Assembly: GCA_029204225.1 (NCBI GenBank)
Contig: CM055095.1
Span: forward strand, 70,593,957-70,657,956
Direction: 5' to 3'
DNA from: Diphasiastrum complanatum
Lineage: Eukaryota; Streptophyta; Lycopodiopsida; Lycopodiales; Lycopodiaceae
Length of the DNA: 64,000 bases
The position numbers and the translations under genes were made by a program. Below, one piece after another: positions 1-10,106 of this stretch. The first letter of the stretch is position 1. Each line of letters opens with the position of its first letter. The notes under the pieces are model-generated. The model ran no database searches. It was not told the origin of the DNA and worked only from the letters and a program-made list of their open reading frames with translations.

Positions 1-1189
1 ACTTATCTCATTATTCTTGAAGAACTTCTGATAATGCCCCAGTGCATGCTCTCTTGAAAATTCTCCAACAGAAGATCTCGGCTCTCCTCGACGAATTGCA
101 AAATCATCAAGGAAAATTGTTTTCAAAAATGCAAAAATCCAATATATAATCTGACATAACGAATCTACTAGTACATAATAAGATACAAAACTTATGCATT
201 CGGCTTTGTCTTCCTTGATTATTGTCTCTCCATCAATATTATGTCCACCTTTCGATGCCAACATGGTTGGTGAATAGACAGTTGGTTTTGGAAAACCAAA
301 TTGACTTTGAATTTTGAGAAACTCCTCTTCAGAAGGCAGATCATCTTCTTTATTGCGCATTTCCTCCATAGCCATTTTCAAGCAATCTTTCCCTGAACAA
401 AACTCATCATTATTTACATTGTGAACACCAAGGAGAAGATCATCAACATCAAAATCAATTATACCTGAAAATTCATCAAGCTCTTTGCTCAAAATGCAAA
501 GAGTCTCAGCTTCAGTGAAATAAAAAAGATTCGATATATCTGATATTGTGAAAAAAGAATTATTATCTATATTATAAGTAGGCAATGTGATTAGAGATTT
601 ATCAGAAGGAGAAAGAGTAGTGGGTGTTCTATGGCCTATAAACGATCCCCTGTTTCGAGCAGGATCAAAATCTGTACAATCATCTAAACTAACACTTGTA
701 TCAATAAAAAAACTTTCTATATCTACAGGCTTGGACTTGTCAATTTTGTACCACTGGAAGAAGCGACTTTAGAAGTAGAAGGGACAACATCCGAATCGTC
801 AAAAATATTTAACAAAAGAAAAAAAACAAATGCAGACTGAAACTCTATAAATTTACATTTTCTATTGTGTATTTGACAATCATCTACAGACTTGAAATCA
901 TTATGCAACTTGGTGAACATTCTATCAAGCTTGTTTTATAAATACGTCTGTCGAGTGCCACCAAGTCTTGATAATGAATCATGTTCTTATTTTGAGATAT
1001 GAACAAGGGGGTATTGAGCAGAGACTTAAATTTGAGATAAATCTCAGAAAAAACTTCCACACAAGGACCCTATGTAATAGAAGGAAGAATAAAAAAAGAA
1101 GAAGAAAAAAGTGACTTGAAATACTCTATATTTTCACGGATACCAAATTCATGCAAAAAAGATAACAAACTAGAATTAAAATTAGACAT
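1..1189 (-). pseudogene. Unidentified decayed protein-coding ORF, runs off left edge
   Basis: I do not recognise this protein. On the minus strand a start at about 1189 opens a reading frame with one in-frame TAG near 1072. It then shifts frame near 905-920 and again near 745-760, and continues open from about 760 to base 1. The middle is serine-rich (region 725-790). The last 250 codons are acidic and include stretches such as ISDISNLFYFTEAETLC and FLDDFAIRRGEPRSS, with one hydrophobic segment (about 115-190) that could be a membrane span. Composition and continuity look like real former coding sequence, not chance. The leader just upstream (1180-1500) resembles, in inverted orientation, the leader of the H3-like gene at 3866, so the two may belong to one repeat or gene family although the proteins do not look alike. 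The frameshifts make it a pseudogene in this copy. Confidence 0.4.
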
Positions 1190-1500
1190 TTCAGCAAAGA
1201 GATTACAGAACAAAAGATTCTAGAAAACTGGATATCGGTCTCAGACAGAACGTAAAATTAAATTGCAACAAAATATGTGCTCGAGATAGACATTATAGAA
1301 CCAAGTATCAGTTTCGAACGAGGATATACAAGAGAGAGAAAATTAGATACGAAATGCACGCTTGAGAGCGATATCCAAGAAATCGATATCGGTTCCAAGT
1401 GCAAAGATACAAGCGGAGTGTAAACAGGTAAAAAAGTGCGCTTGAAATCGATATTAGGTGTTGAAATCAAGAAATTTGCGTAAAAATCCGCGTCGACAAT
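1180..1500 (-). repeat. Left arm of a diverged inverted repeat (leader-like)
   Basis: Read on the minus strand this segment shares ordered short blocks with 3580-3790 on the plus strand: an AATATCGAT-T-CAAGC block, a GGATATC-CT block, a CGTTC-AAAC-GATACTT block and a TTGTTGCAATTT block, in the same order and similar spacing. In both places an ORF start follows. The similarity was found by eye and is patchy. Confidence 0.45.
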
Positions 1501-1549
1501 GAGGAATTTATAAAAAAAATTAACACGTGTGAAATCTAAACCTCTATTT

Positions 1550-2530
1550 GTTGAATCAAATGTCTATATCAAGCATGTCTAAAATGAAATAATCATTCTA
1601 GTTGTTTATGTTGATGATACGCTTATCTTCTCAAGAAGAGATAAGTTAATTTCAGATGTCAAAAGAGACATTTTTGAAATATTTGAGATCGCTGACCTAG
1701 GAAAAGCTAAAATCTATGTAGGCTTGCAATGTGTGAGAGACTTTGAAGGTGGTAAGTTGAAGATCATTAAAGGTTTCAACATGCTCGAATGCAAAGGCGT
1801 GCATACTCTCATGATACTTGGAATAATACTGAGCAAGGCAGATTGTCCACAGACTCTTGAAGAAGAGGAATGAATCGCCAAAACACCCTATTGTAGGCTG
1901 ATTGGATCATTGTGATATCTAGCAGACAACACCAGACCTGATATAGTGTTTGCAGTATACAGGCTGAGCCAATATAATCAGAATCTAGGATCGTTGCATT
2001 GGAAGTTGACAAAGAGAGTACTACAATATCTCCAAGAAATTAAAGGCTATGGATTGTGTTATTCGAAGGAAACTAGATTTCACATCGAATCTTACAGTAA
2101 CGCAAGCTGGGCATCCATGAAGGATGATAGCAAAAGTATTTCACGAGGTTGTACTCTCGCATCTGGCACAACCATACTCTAGATAGGCAAGAAGCAAACA
2201 ACAGTAGCTCAATCTTCCTATGAAGCGGAATATGTAGCAGCAGCCAAGATGGCAAACGAGCTGATCTGGATTAAACAGATGTTGGAAGGATTTGATGAAT
2301 CTATTTCTAAATCTTATGTCTTGTTAATGGATACACTTCAGCAATCTATCTTACAAAAGATCTTGTATCTCACTAAAAAACGAAGCACATAGCTATCAAA
2401 TATCATGTGATTTGGGACTTAGTCGAGAAGAAGAAAATTGGGGTTAATCCAATTGCCACTATGAAATGGAGCTGTAGAACAACTGATCAGACAGATCTTG
2501 ATTCTATTAACAAAGCGTGTAGTTTACTTG
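1550..2530 (+). pseudogene. Ty1-copia reverse transcriptase / RNase H fragment
   Basis: The sequence encodes the 3' half of a copia polyprotein. It opens in the RT palm with YVDD intact (about 1607-1618) and continues through the LIFS block and the RPDI-FAV-RLSQ block (1930-1975). RNase H follows, with SYSNASWAS near 2090-2115 and AQSSYEAEYVA near 2207-2235. The final KYHVI block (about 2400) and a degraded C-terminus end near 2530. In-frame stops (for example TGA near 1871, TAG near 2180) and frameshifts make it non-functional. Gag, protease and integrase of this copy are absent upstream, so it is a 5'-truncated element. It lies between the two arms of the inverted repeat at 1180-1500 and 3580-3790. 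Confidence 0.85.
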
Positions 2531-2544
2531 ACAAAGGATAAGAA

Positions 2545-3383
2545 ATGAAAGCGAACTCGAAACATTTTTATTCGTAATCAACCTTGAAGGATTCGTGAAC
2601 TTTGTCTTGCAGTCAGCTCGAAAGATTTGCGAAACAGTTTCTTGTAGAAGCTCGTGGCTTTCTAGTTGGAGCTCAAAAGATTCGTGAATAGAATCTTGTG
2701 ACGAAATATTTTGTTTCTTGTTTAAATTTCAGTTGTCGCGAATAATTCACAAAATCTTCTAGAGTTTTTCAAGCTCAAGAATTGGCATATGTCGCGAACA
2801 ATTCGTGAAAGACGAATATGTCGCGAAGAGACAAGTGTCGCGAACAATTCGTGAAACACGAATCTGAGATGAAGAGATGGACTTTCGCGAATAATTCGTG
2901 AACAAAATTTATTCGACCTTGGAAACAAAACGTCTATTTGAATATCAACCGTCGTAAACGATTAGATATCTACTGTTATAGCATTGAAAGGCCAAAAGAC
3001 CTTTAAATAAAAGGCCAAAAGACCTGTCCTATAACAATATAAATACATGTGCACTACTCGTTGTAACTCACTCAATCAGAGACACAACAATGAGATAAGA
3101 CAACAAGAGATTTATATTGATGAATCAGATTCAGAGTTATAAATTTTTTTGTTAATCAATAGTTTCTTATTGTCTAAATTGTCTTAAGTTGTTTTTTACT
3201 TTTGTATACAATTTTTGCACACATATTTAATCAGAACTAATACTGTTCTATTAGTACATAGATAAGATATAGACCCGATTGAAGACGCTGATATTAGTTT
3301 GTTTTATTCAAACTTTCATCGTGTTCTCTGTAGAAGAATAATTACTATTTTTTCTACAAAAAATGATTGATGTGACAGTTGTC
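2545..3383 (+). repeat. Probable 3' LTR of the copia fragment, with reiterated motif
   Basis: It follows directly on the copia C-terminus. It contains a run of near-repeats of the form CGCGAAnAATTCGTGAA (about 2736-2900), a TATA-like AATATAAATA near 3038, and AT-rich sequence beyond. The boundaries are uncertain because no matching 5' LTR is in the window. Confidence 0.5.
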
Positions 3384-3579
3384 ATGTGCAAAATGACACA
3401 TGGCTAAATCTGACTAGGGCACGTGGCAAATTCCCACGTGACCCTCATCAATGAGTCATAAATACTATATGGACTGACATGTGGACCACTAAAATAATGC
3501 CCCGTGTCTCATGTCAGTTTTCCACACGTGTGAATTTTTTTTAGAAATACTCCCACGAATTTTTGATTTTCTCATAAAT

Positions 3580-3790
3580 TTTCAGTTTTTACATCCCAAT
3601 ATCGATCTCAAGCACGTCCAACAGCCTTCTAGTACCCGCCAACGCCCCTCGTGCTTGAGATCGATACCGCTATATCTCGGATATCACTTTTGAGCACGAA
3701 ACTTCAACTCCTTTTTTTCTGTTAATAATCTTGCGTTCCAAACCGATACTTTGTCTATCAATCTTCTTTCTGTTGCAATTTTTTTTTTGT
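3580..3790 (+). repeat. Right arm of the diverged inverted repeat; leader of the H3-like ORF
   Basis: It matches the 1180-1500 arm in inverted orientation. Within it, a block reading ATCGATCTCAAGCACG is itself partly palindromic with CGTGCTTGAGATCGAT some 30 bases later (3602-3666), giving a potential hairpin in the leader of the downstream ORF. Confidence 0.45.
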
Positions 3791-3865
3791 CTTTTCTTTC
3801 ACAAATATTTTTGTGTCTTTTCTTCTACAAATTTTTTTTGTGTCCTTATTTTATATCTGACCATG

Positions 3866-4784
3866 ATGGCTAGGATGAAGGCCACTGCCCATGCTATTAC
3901 CTCTGTACAGCCCTCCCGTGCCCATGTCCCCTGGTATTGGTCATAAATGTGGCAGGAAGCAGATATGGTTGAGGGAGATTAGAAAACTCCATAGATCAAC
4001 TGAATTGTTGATCCCTAGATCTCCTTTATGTCGATCTGTTAGAAATGTCACCCTGTCACTTGGGCTAGATGTTCATTTTGTCATGCCAGCCATGCAGGCC
4101 TTACAAGGTGTTGCTAAAGATTTCTTGTCTCAGTTTTTTGAGGATTTCTGTCTTCTGGCAATGCATAGTAAGTGTGTTACCATCGTGCCTAAAGAATTCA
4201 TTATTCTCAAACGACTTCGGGACCAGTATTCAAGTCTTTATGTGAATAATGCTAGCACCTCCAAAGACCTGCCTTTGTATAGAACTGATTTGCTAACTAC
4301 CTCAAGGAAGAAAAGGAAGCAGGTTGTTCCTAAGAAAGCTGGATCTCATAAGCCAACTGCTTCTCTTCCTCCTAAGTCTGAATCAGATTTTGATTCAAAA
4401 GCAGAATCTCCATCTCCCCCTCTTGTTATTCATCTAGTTCCTCAGAAGGTTTCTTCATCGAAGGTGGAGATTGCCCAAGAGGAGCTTGATAAGATAACTG
4501 AAAAATCCATTAGTATTGTAAGGACATCGGATTCAAAACCTGTACATAACCTTTTTGTTAGAATCTCATATGATTCCAATCAGATTTTTTTTTATTCTGA
4601 CCATTACAATCAATATGAGGCTTATTTAGGCAATAAAATTGATTTGCTTGGAAATTATTTTGACTTTTTCCTTTCAGATTCAAATAGAAGCTATAGATTA
4701 GGTCCCAAATTTTGTACAGAGCTTAAAGATAAAAGTTCAAAAATCACAGATGTGATTGTTGAAGCCGGTTCGTTTTTGTTGTGA
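3866..4784 (+). CDS. Histone H3-fold ORF with a long C-terminal extension (possible H3-C48 fusion, probably decayed)
   Basis: The ORF is open from 3891 to the TGA at 4782-4784, with a usable ATG at 3921. From His at 3942 it matches the histone H3 core over about 97 residues without gaps: LREIRK..STELLI (alpha-N), the alpha-1 and loop-1 region, ALQ....FL..FFED..L.A.HSK.VTI.PKE (alpha-2 to alpha-3) and a final RLRD. By hand I count about 37 of 97 identities to canonical H3, and loop 1 has the canonical length, unlike CENH3. A second ATG frame at 3863/3866 reads MARMKATAHAIT, an H3-like tail start. It is in a different frame and about 14 codons too short to reach the core normally, so the tail carries a deletion and frameshift. 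After the core comes a basic, Ser/Pro/Glu-rich linker (SRKKRKQVVPKKAG near 4302-4343) and a folded-looking region that leads into the C48-like segment. Expression is not shown. It may be a degenerate captured gene. Confidence 0.7.
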
Positions 4785-5708
4785 GTCCATTTTTCATGGG
4801 TGTTGTGAAGGCAAAAGAGGCCACTTTTGAAAAGGCTGTATATTTCATCAATTGCAGTCTTGTGGCCAAATTCTACTTGATTCCATATGAGATAAGTAAG
4901 CTTTGCTATATGTTGTTGATTTTTTTTATTTTGATCATTATGCTCATGTCAGAATAGATTTTAATTTTCATTTTGCTTGTTGTAGTCGGCATTGAATCTT
5001 GAATATTCTTTCAATAAAAATAAATAAGGAGAGAATATCAAATTTCCTATGTATAAAAATAAACTCAGCTGAAAATACACATAGAGAATTTGTTTCTCTA
5101 CTTCATGATGTCGTGCGTGAAATACCAACAACGACAACTTCTATTGGGGAGATAACAGTTAAATCTCTCAAGGTATATACAATTTATCTCTGATATACAT
5201 CTTTTTATTTTTTAAATCTATCGTCATAGCATGAATAAATTATATGTCATAATATTAATAATTCTTGTTGAATATTTGTAGTGTGTACAACAACCAAAGG
5301 ATGTTTTTAGTTGTGCTTGGTTAGTCCTGTACAACACAAAGCAGTGGTACAATCTACAAGTCGATATAGATATTGAAAAGGTAAAATTTTGCTCATTTGT
5401 TGTTCTATTGATTCAAAATTTTATTTCATTAGTGTGATTATTAGTTATTTACTCATTCACCTGTTTTGTGATGACAGTTTTCATTTGAGCTGCACAATTC
5501 CGATGATGTATATAGATTGCGACAAGAGTTGATCAAAACTTTTGTACAAAATGGCATAGCTTTTGTGCTAGAGCTTGAGGGTGCTGTAAAGAAGCCTGCT
5601 CTTGCTCTAACATCCTTTCAAGTTGCTGAGGATGCAGAGCTTATTTTATATGATCAGAAAGGCATACAAGTCCTTCCTAATATAGAGGAAGGCGAAATTA
5701 CAGGATAG
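4772..5708 (+). pseudogene. C48 (Ulp1/SENP-like) cysteine peptidase-like segment, four exons
   Basis: Continuing from the H3-like ORF after a frameshift near 4770, the sequence reads VVSPFFMGVV...YFINCSLVAKFYLIPYEI, typical of the strand before the catalytic His-Trp of C48 peptidases. A further block at about 4990 reads CAT TGA where the family has His-Trp, then open sequence to 5172. Exons 5282-5380 and 5478-5708 follow, joined by GT..AG introns (5173-5281, 5381-5477) with all three boundaries in phase 0. Exon 5282-5380 carries CVQQPKDVFSCAW, matching the Gln...Asp/Ser-Cys-Gly site with Gly replaced by Ala. The stop is TAG at 5706. C48 domains deSUMOylate proteins and are also often carried by plant MULE and CACTA transposons. 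The family call rests on motif order only. The stop in place of Trp and the frameshift suggest inactivity. Confidence 0.5.
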
Positions 5709-6162
5709 GAGATTGTTGCCATCACAGCACCTGATACTAATATAGAAAATATAGATAAAGTTACTGAATAGAATTTCAAGTGTAAATGTGTATATATTAC
5801 CATCCAAAAAAGGAGACAAATCATAAATGTAAACAACCCATTTGTGGGATTTGTATTGATATCAATATAGATTCTTACAATGAAGTTGTGTCCATTGTAC
5901 AATACTAGATTGCTGATAAAAGACAAGATTCTTGTTTTTATCTTGAGTATCAATGATGAACGTGTATTTTTTGATAGTAAATCTCAGTGTTCTTCCATCA
6001 GTTGAATAGTTTCGCCAATATCTCTGCATTTGATCTCGAGCTCATGTCTTTTACGTATTTGCATAAATTTAACACAAAGTATGTTCCTTTTTGTATAAAG
6101 ATTATACGAGCAATTTTTGAAAGAATTATACAAAAAAAATAGAATGTTTACAATTACTTACG
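5709..6162. other. No recognised feature
   Basis: AT-rich sequence between the C48-like remnant and the minus-strand remnant. Minus-strand ORFs here look like antisense shadows of the last exon. Confidence 0.5.
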
Positions 6163-6499
6163 AGTTTACCATTTGAAATGAATATGAAGTTGGAAAATAT
6201 ATCATCTTGTAGGAGCAACAGTTCCTGCCTGATGTAATTTAGGCTCCAATCCTCTTCCACCTCAACACATGTCAAAAGTGCGTCATTGTATATTATTTCA
6301 ATCTTTTTCACTTAGAATGGCCAGTGGCTTCCAAGTCTTGATCGAGTGGCACCCATTTACTCCTATTCTTTTTCCATCTTTGATAATGGAACCATAAGCT
6401 CAACATTTGCTTTTCTATTTGATAGCGAAAGCACATGGAAGACATTTTAATTCTGCATTCTATTTCTCCATCTGATTTTTTGTCCCAGTCTTTATCCAT
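6163..6499 (-). pseudogene. Unidentified minus-strand gene remnant with a candidate splice donor
   Basis: I do not recognise it. Two overlapping minus-strand frames (6499-6308 and 6311-6163) join by a one-base frameshift into about 110 codons. They contain KWVPLDQDLEATGHS and then IEIIYNDALLTCVEVEEDWS and LNYIRQELLLLQDDI, ending at FISNGKLV. The last codon is followed by GTAAGT, an ideal donor, so this looks like the 5' part of an intron-containing gene. No downstream exon was identified. Some local resemblance (RQEL followed by acidic residues) to the last exon of the C48-like remnant may be chance. Confidence 0.35.
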
Positions 6500-6699
6500 A
6501 AGTTCAGATAATAAACTATCTGATAAATTTTTGCATACAAACAGTGTTGGAGTTTTGTGTATGTCAGTTACGAATCATGATAGGATCCTCACGACAACAC
6601 CACACGAGCACCATAGCAACCAACAGTTAAACTTGCTGCTCAATTGAGAAGTTCCTTGAGAACTTCTACATTACCATGATATTTAACAGATCAATAATC

Positions 6700-7285
6700 G
6701 AACATAGATGTTATATGAAATGAGTTATTGCAAGACATAGAGAAAACTGATATTCCATCACCTGTTACTATTCCTAGACAAGAGCACCCTCCCCAGGGAA
6801 TTGACATTTTATCTCCACTCCTACAACCTCAAATTTGTATGTCTTTCCATTTTCTGACGAGATTTCCAACCACTACATATACAAATTAAAATTTTGGCAG
6901 ATTCAACTAGAGTATGGTTCTTCCTCTCGGCTAAGCCATTAGACTGAGGACTGTAAGGAGTGATGAATGGCTGCTCAATGCCTTGGCTTTGGCAGTACTC
7001 CTTAAACTCGATAGAGATATATTCTCCACCGTTGTTTGACTTGAGGGCCTTAATCATCCTTCGAGTCTCCTTCTCTGCACGCTCTTTGAAGATTCTGAAG
7101 CAGTTAAAGGCTTCTGATTTCTTCTTTATAAAATAAACCATCGTCCTTTTGGAAAATTCATCAATAGCAATCCTCTAGCAATATATTGATGGCTAGATGG
7201 GTTTCCTAGTCTGTTTACCAACTAGATACTCTTGACAGACAAGTAACTCGACTCTTTCACGAGGATAGTCGTGGTCAAAAATAAT
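6700..7285 (-). pseudogene. Ty1-copia integrase fragment
   Basis: On the minus strand the pre-integrase block VCQEYLVGKQTRKP (about 7255-7200) is followed, after an apparent internal deletion, by DEFSKRTMVYFIKKKSEAF. The integrase core then gives SNNGGEY (second catalytic Asp replaced by Asn) and the TPYSPQSNGLAERKNHTL block with the catalytic Glu. It is a fragment only, with stops outside the central 106-codon frame. It abuts, in opposite orientation, the copia LTR beginning near 7290. Confidence 0.8.
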
Positions 7286-7289
7286 AGAT

Positions 7290-7650
7290 TGTCTAGACAT
7301 TCATTGTGAACCATTCCTGGGCACAAGATTGTGATCTGATTGTTGTATTCACAACTGCTTAATTCAGATTCTCTATTCTTCTTATGTGTATTGCACTACG
7401 AATGATTTCTTATAGTTTTCTTTCTCTATGACACTCACTCAATTCAGAATGTCTATCCCGAAGGTAGCATGGCTGTCTTAGATGCCTAACTGTTCGCTCC
7501 TTCATGGTTGTTTTTGACACCTACAAGACATTCCTCTATTCGATATAAGTTAATGCTTATGTTGTAGTTTTGGTAAAGATCTTGAAATGTTCTCTATGTT
7601 GGAGCTGTGTATCTTCTTCTGCACCTAATTTATTTGAGAGCACCCTAACA
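7290..7650 (+). repeat. Probable 5' LTR of a copia element
   Basis: The sequence ends CACCCTAACA at 7650, three bases before a tRNA-Met-type primer-binding site, and gag begins about 70 bases on. The left boundary is placed where the antisense integrase match stops and is approximate. Confidence 0.6.
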
Positions 7651-7653
7651 GAG

Positions 7654-7669
7654 TGGTATTAGAGCTTAC
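7654..7669 (+). other. Primer-binding site, initiator tRNA-Met type
   Basis: TGGTATTAGAGCTTAC matches the usual TGGTATCAGAGC with one change. It lies between the LTR and gag. Confidence 0.75.
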
Positions 7670-7723
7670 ATTCCAAACTACTATTAATATGCGAAATTGT
7701 TTACTATACTTAGATCATTCATC

Positions 7724-8578
7724 ATGGAGAGAACATCTTCAGAAATTCGCTTGATTAACCAGTTCAATGGTGACGACTTCCACATGTAAAAGTTCAGGAT
7801 GAAAATGATACTCACAGAAAAAAAACTCTAGGGATACGTCAATGGTTCAATAGCCAGACTGGCTGAACCTGACATGCTGACTGCCTGGGAAGCTAAGGAT
7901 GGCAAAGCTCTTGCCATTGTATCTCTGAATCTTAAAGATTTACAAATAGCTCATGTAGCTAACTGTTCCAGCTCCAAAGACGCATGGGACATTCGTATTG
8001 GTCTATGCGAGACAATAGATGTATCGACTCGTCTCTTCTTGAGAAAGAAGTTCTTGTCACTCAAGATGAGTGAAGGGACCTTAGTCACAGATCATCTGAA
8101 TGATTTCAAACAACTACTCATTCAGCTAGCTATAGTAGGTTCGCCAGTATCAGACGAAGATGCTAACATGTCTCTTCTGTCTAGTCTTCCTCTCTCTTAC
8201 GACAATTTAGTATTGCTACTCGGTAATACTCCTAACCTGTCTCTCCAAAAGGTGACAGCAAGCTTATTGTAGGAAGAAGTAATAAGGAAAAGCTTATCCA
8301 CATCGAATATGAAGACAGTCGCTCTCTATTCAAATAAGGAACAGCTCCCAAAGAAGGGACAAGAGAACAAAAGCTGAGCAAACTGATTCAGATCATCAAT
8401 CACAACAACACAATCGACAACATCAACAACCTAAGACTAGACTCTTCTGCAAGTATTGCAAGAGAACCACCAACCACGACATCAAAGATTGTCGAGTTCT
8501 CAAGCATAACAAAGCCAAGAAGAAGATTCAGCAGGATGCCAGTGTTGAAAATGAAAAATCATCTATCTTAACTTTAGG
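7724..8578 (+). pseudogene. Ty1-copia gag (UBN2-type) with zinc knuckle
   Basis: From the ATG at 7724 the frame reads INQFNGDDFHM, meets a TAA and later a TAG where copia gag normally has Trp, then is open at 7874-8272. That stretch contains LADPDML-like, SSKDAWD (aligned to the A.E.W..L block), RLFLRKKFLSLKMSEG and NDFKQLLIQL motifs. After a frameshift it gives a zinc knuckle, CKYCKRTTNHDIKDC, near 8460-8505, with five rather than four residues before His. No protease, integrase or RT follows, because the sequence passes into another LTR at about 8581. It is a 3'-truncated element. Confidence 0.8.
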
Positions 8579-8580
8579 GT

Positions 8581-9338
8581 TGTCACAAAGTTCTTTCTAT
8601 GTGAGTTTGTTGTTTCATAATGTAAATTCCAAATTTGGCCTAGAAAGAACTCGAGCTACATGGGTTCTTCAAGTCTAGTTGGTAATATACAACTTGCATA
8701 TAGATTGTAGACTTAGAAATGTCATAAATAGGCTTGTAGAAACTCGTGGCATATCACATGCAATGGTTGTAAGTGATCCATAGTGACATGCAAGGCATGC
8801 ACAAAGTGAATTGGACACATGCATGTTGATTTGTACAAATCTAGTTGAAAAAATGACACTTGGTAAAAGTAGGTAGAAACGCATGCATGAGAAGTGACAA
8901 ATGTCACTAATACTCTAGTTTTCACGTATAGATGTGGATGGAAGTTGGATGGATGTGGTTCCACATCGAGCTACCTCAAACTCCCTAAATATGTGTAGAC
9001 ATTCTCATAATCTTTGATGAAGAATCAAGCTTTGAAGCTATTCCATGCCATTTTGGATCTACACTATCATTTGCTTGAATAATGCTCTCTCTTTCTCTCT
9101 CTAACTCGAGTAGAGGCTTATGCTAATGCATTAACTTCTTGTACTTTTTCTCTCTTGTCTTTCATAGCTATCATTCTTTGATTCTTAGCATGCTAGATTG
9201 TAATTAATCCATAAAATTCTGTACTAGATCTTGGCATTCAATCTAGAATCAGTTTATGTGCTAATCACCAATCTTTATAAGATCATTCACACTTGAAAAT
9301 CATTCCCCGCACGTGTGAACTTGCTAGAAATTTTGTCA
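8581..9338 (+). repeat. 5' LTR of a second copia element
   Basis: TGTCACAAAG near 8581 to TTTTGTCA at 9338, immediately followed by a primer-binding site. The right edge is firm because of the primer-binding site. The left edge is inferred from the TG start and the end of the preceding gag. A short TC-rich tract lies inside (9082-9102). Confidence 0.55.
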
Positions 9339-9354
9339 TGGTATTAGAGCCAAA
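9339..9354 (+). other. Primer-binding site, initiator tRNA-Met type
   Basis: TGGTATTAGAGCCAAA directly abuts the LTR end. Confidence 0.75.
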
Positions 9355-10106
9355 TTAAGCTTTGCGTGCTATTATCTCTGATTGTTAAAGAATTTGTGAG
9401 CCCAATTCAAGCAAAAAAAACAGTTTATCACTTTTCTTTACCTTTCTTGAAAAGTGTTTGGATCAAAGAGGATAGAAACTGAATTTTTAGATCAGAATTG
9501 ACATTGTACAAAATTTTGAAATTTCGCACGTGTGAAAATCGGAGATTTTCAGACCTCTTTATTTCCTTCATATTTGGTCCAAAGATATTGATATTATAGC
9601 TTGATGGAAAGCTTATGAACTGTACTTTCCATTGAAATTGACCTCAAATCAATCTGATGTATCTATCAAGAGTTATAAGTTCTTAAAGAGGGTAGGGAGA
9701 GATTCAAAATCCGAGTGACCACTTTTTGATTTGATTCAATCTTGCTTGATTCTTAATCCATTGTTTTGAGTATCCAACACAAGAAACTGAAGATCAAGAC
9801 AAAGTTTGATGTTATTGAACACTTTGAGCCTTCTGTGAATCATTAGTATTTTCTTTTGGAGCGTCTAACATGTGCCAAAAGTAGAATCCAACCTTGTCTA
9901 TGTTCCTCAATTCATTTTGAGAGACTGATCTAGATTATCTTGTTTTGTGGAATATTTGAGATCTATCTCAGATACAGTTGCAAGTTTTTCACATAGGAAG
10001 GAAGCACACCCTTGAAAATACCTATAGTGAAAGAGAGTAGCAACATCAAGTCTAATTGGAACAAGCTCAAACATATAACTGTCCAATAACAAGAAGTCTT
10101 CACAAT
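9355..10106 (+). other. Untranslated leader of the copia element
   Basis: No ORF or repeat motif recognised between the primer-binding site and the gag ATG at 10107. Confidence 0.5.

Noticed and set aside
3891-4784. CENH3 identity for the H3-like ORF
   Set aside because: Loop 1 has canonical H3 length, STELLI is canonical, and the long extension is not CENH3-like.
3866-5708. Insertion from a giant virus carrying histone and Ulp1 genes
   Set aside because: Three phase-consistent GT-AG introns and plant-like flanking repeats favour a plant gene or transposon; not fully excluded without a database search.
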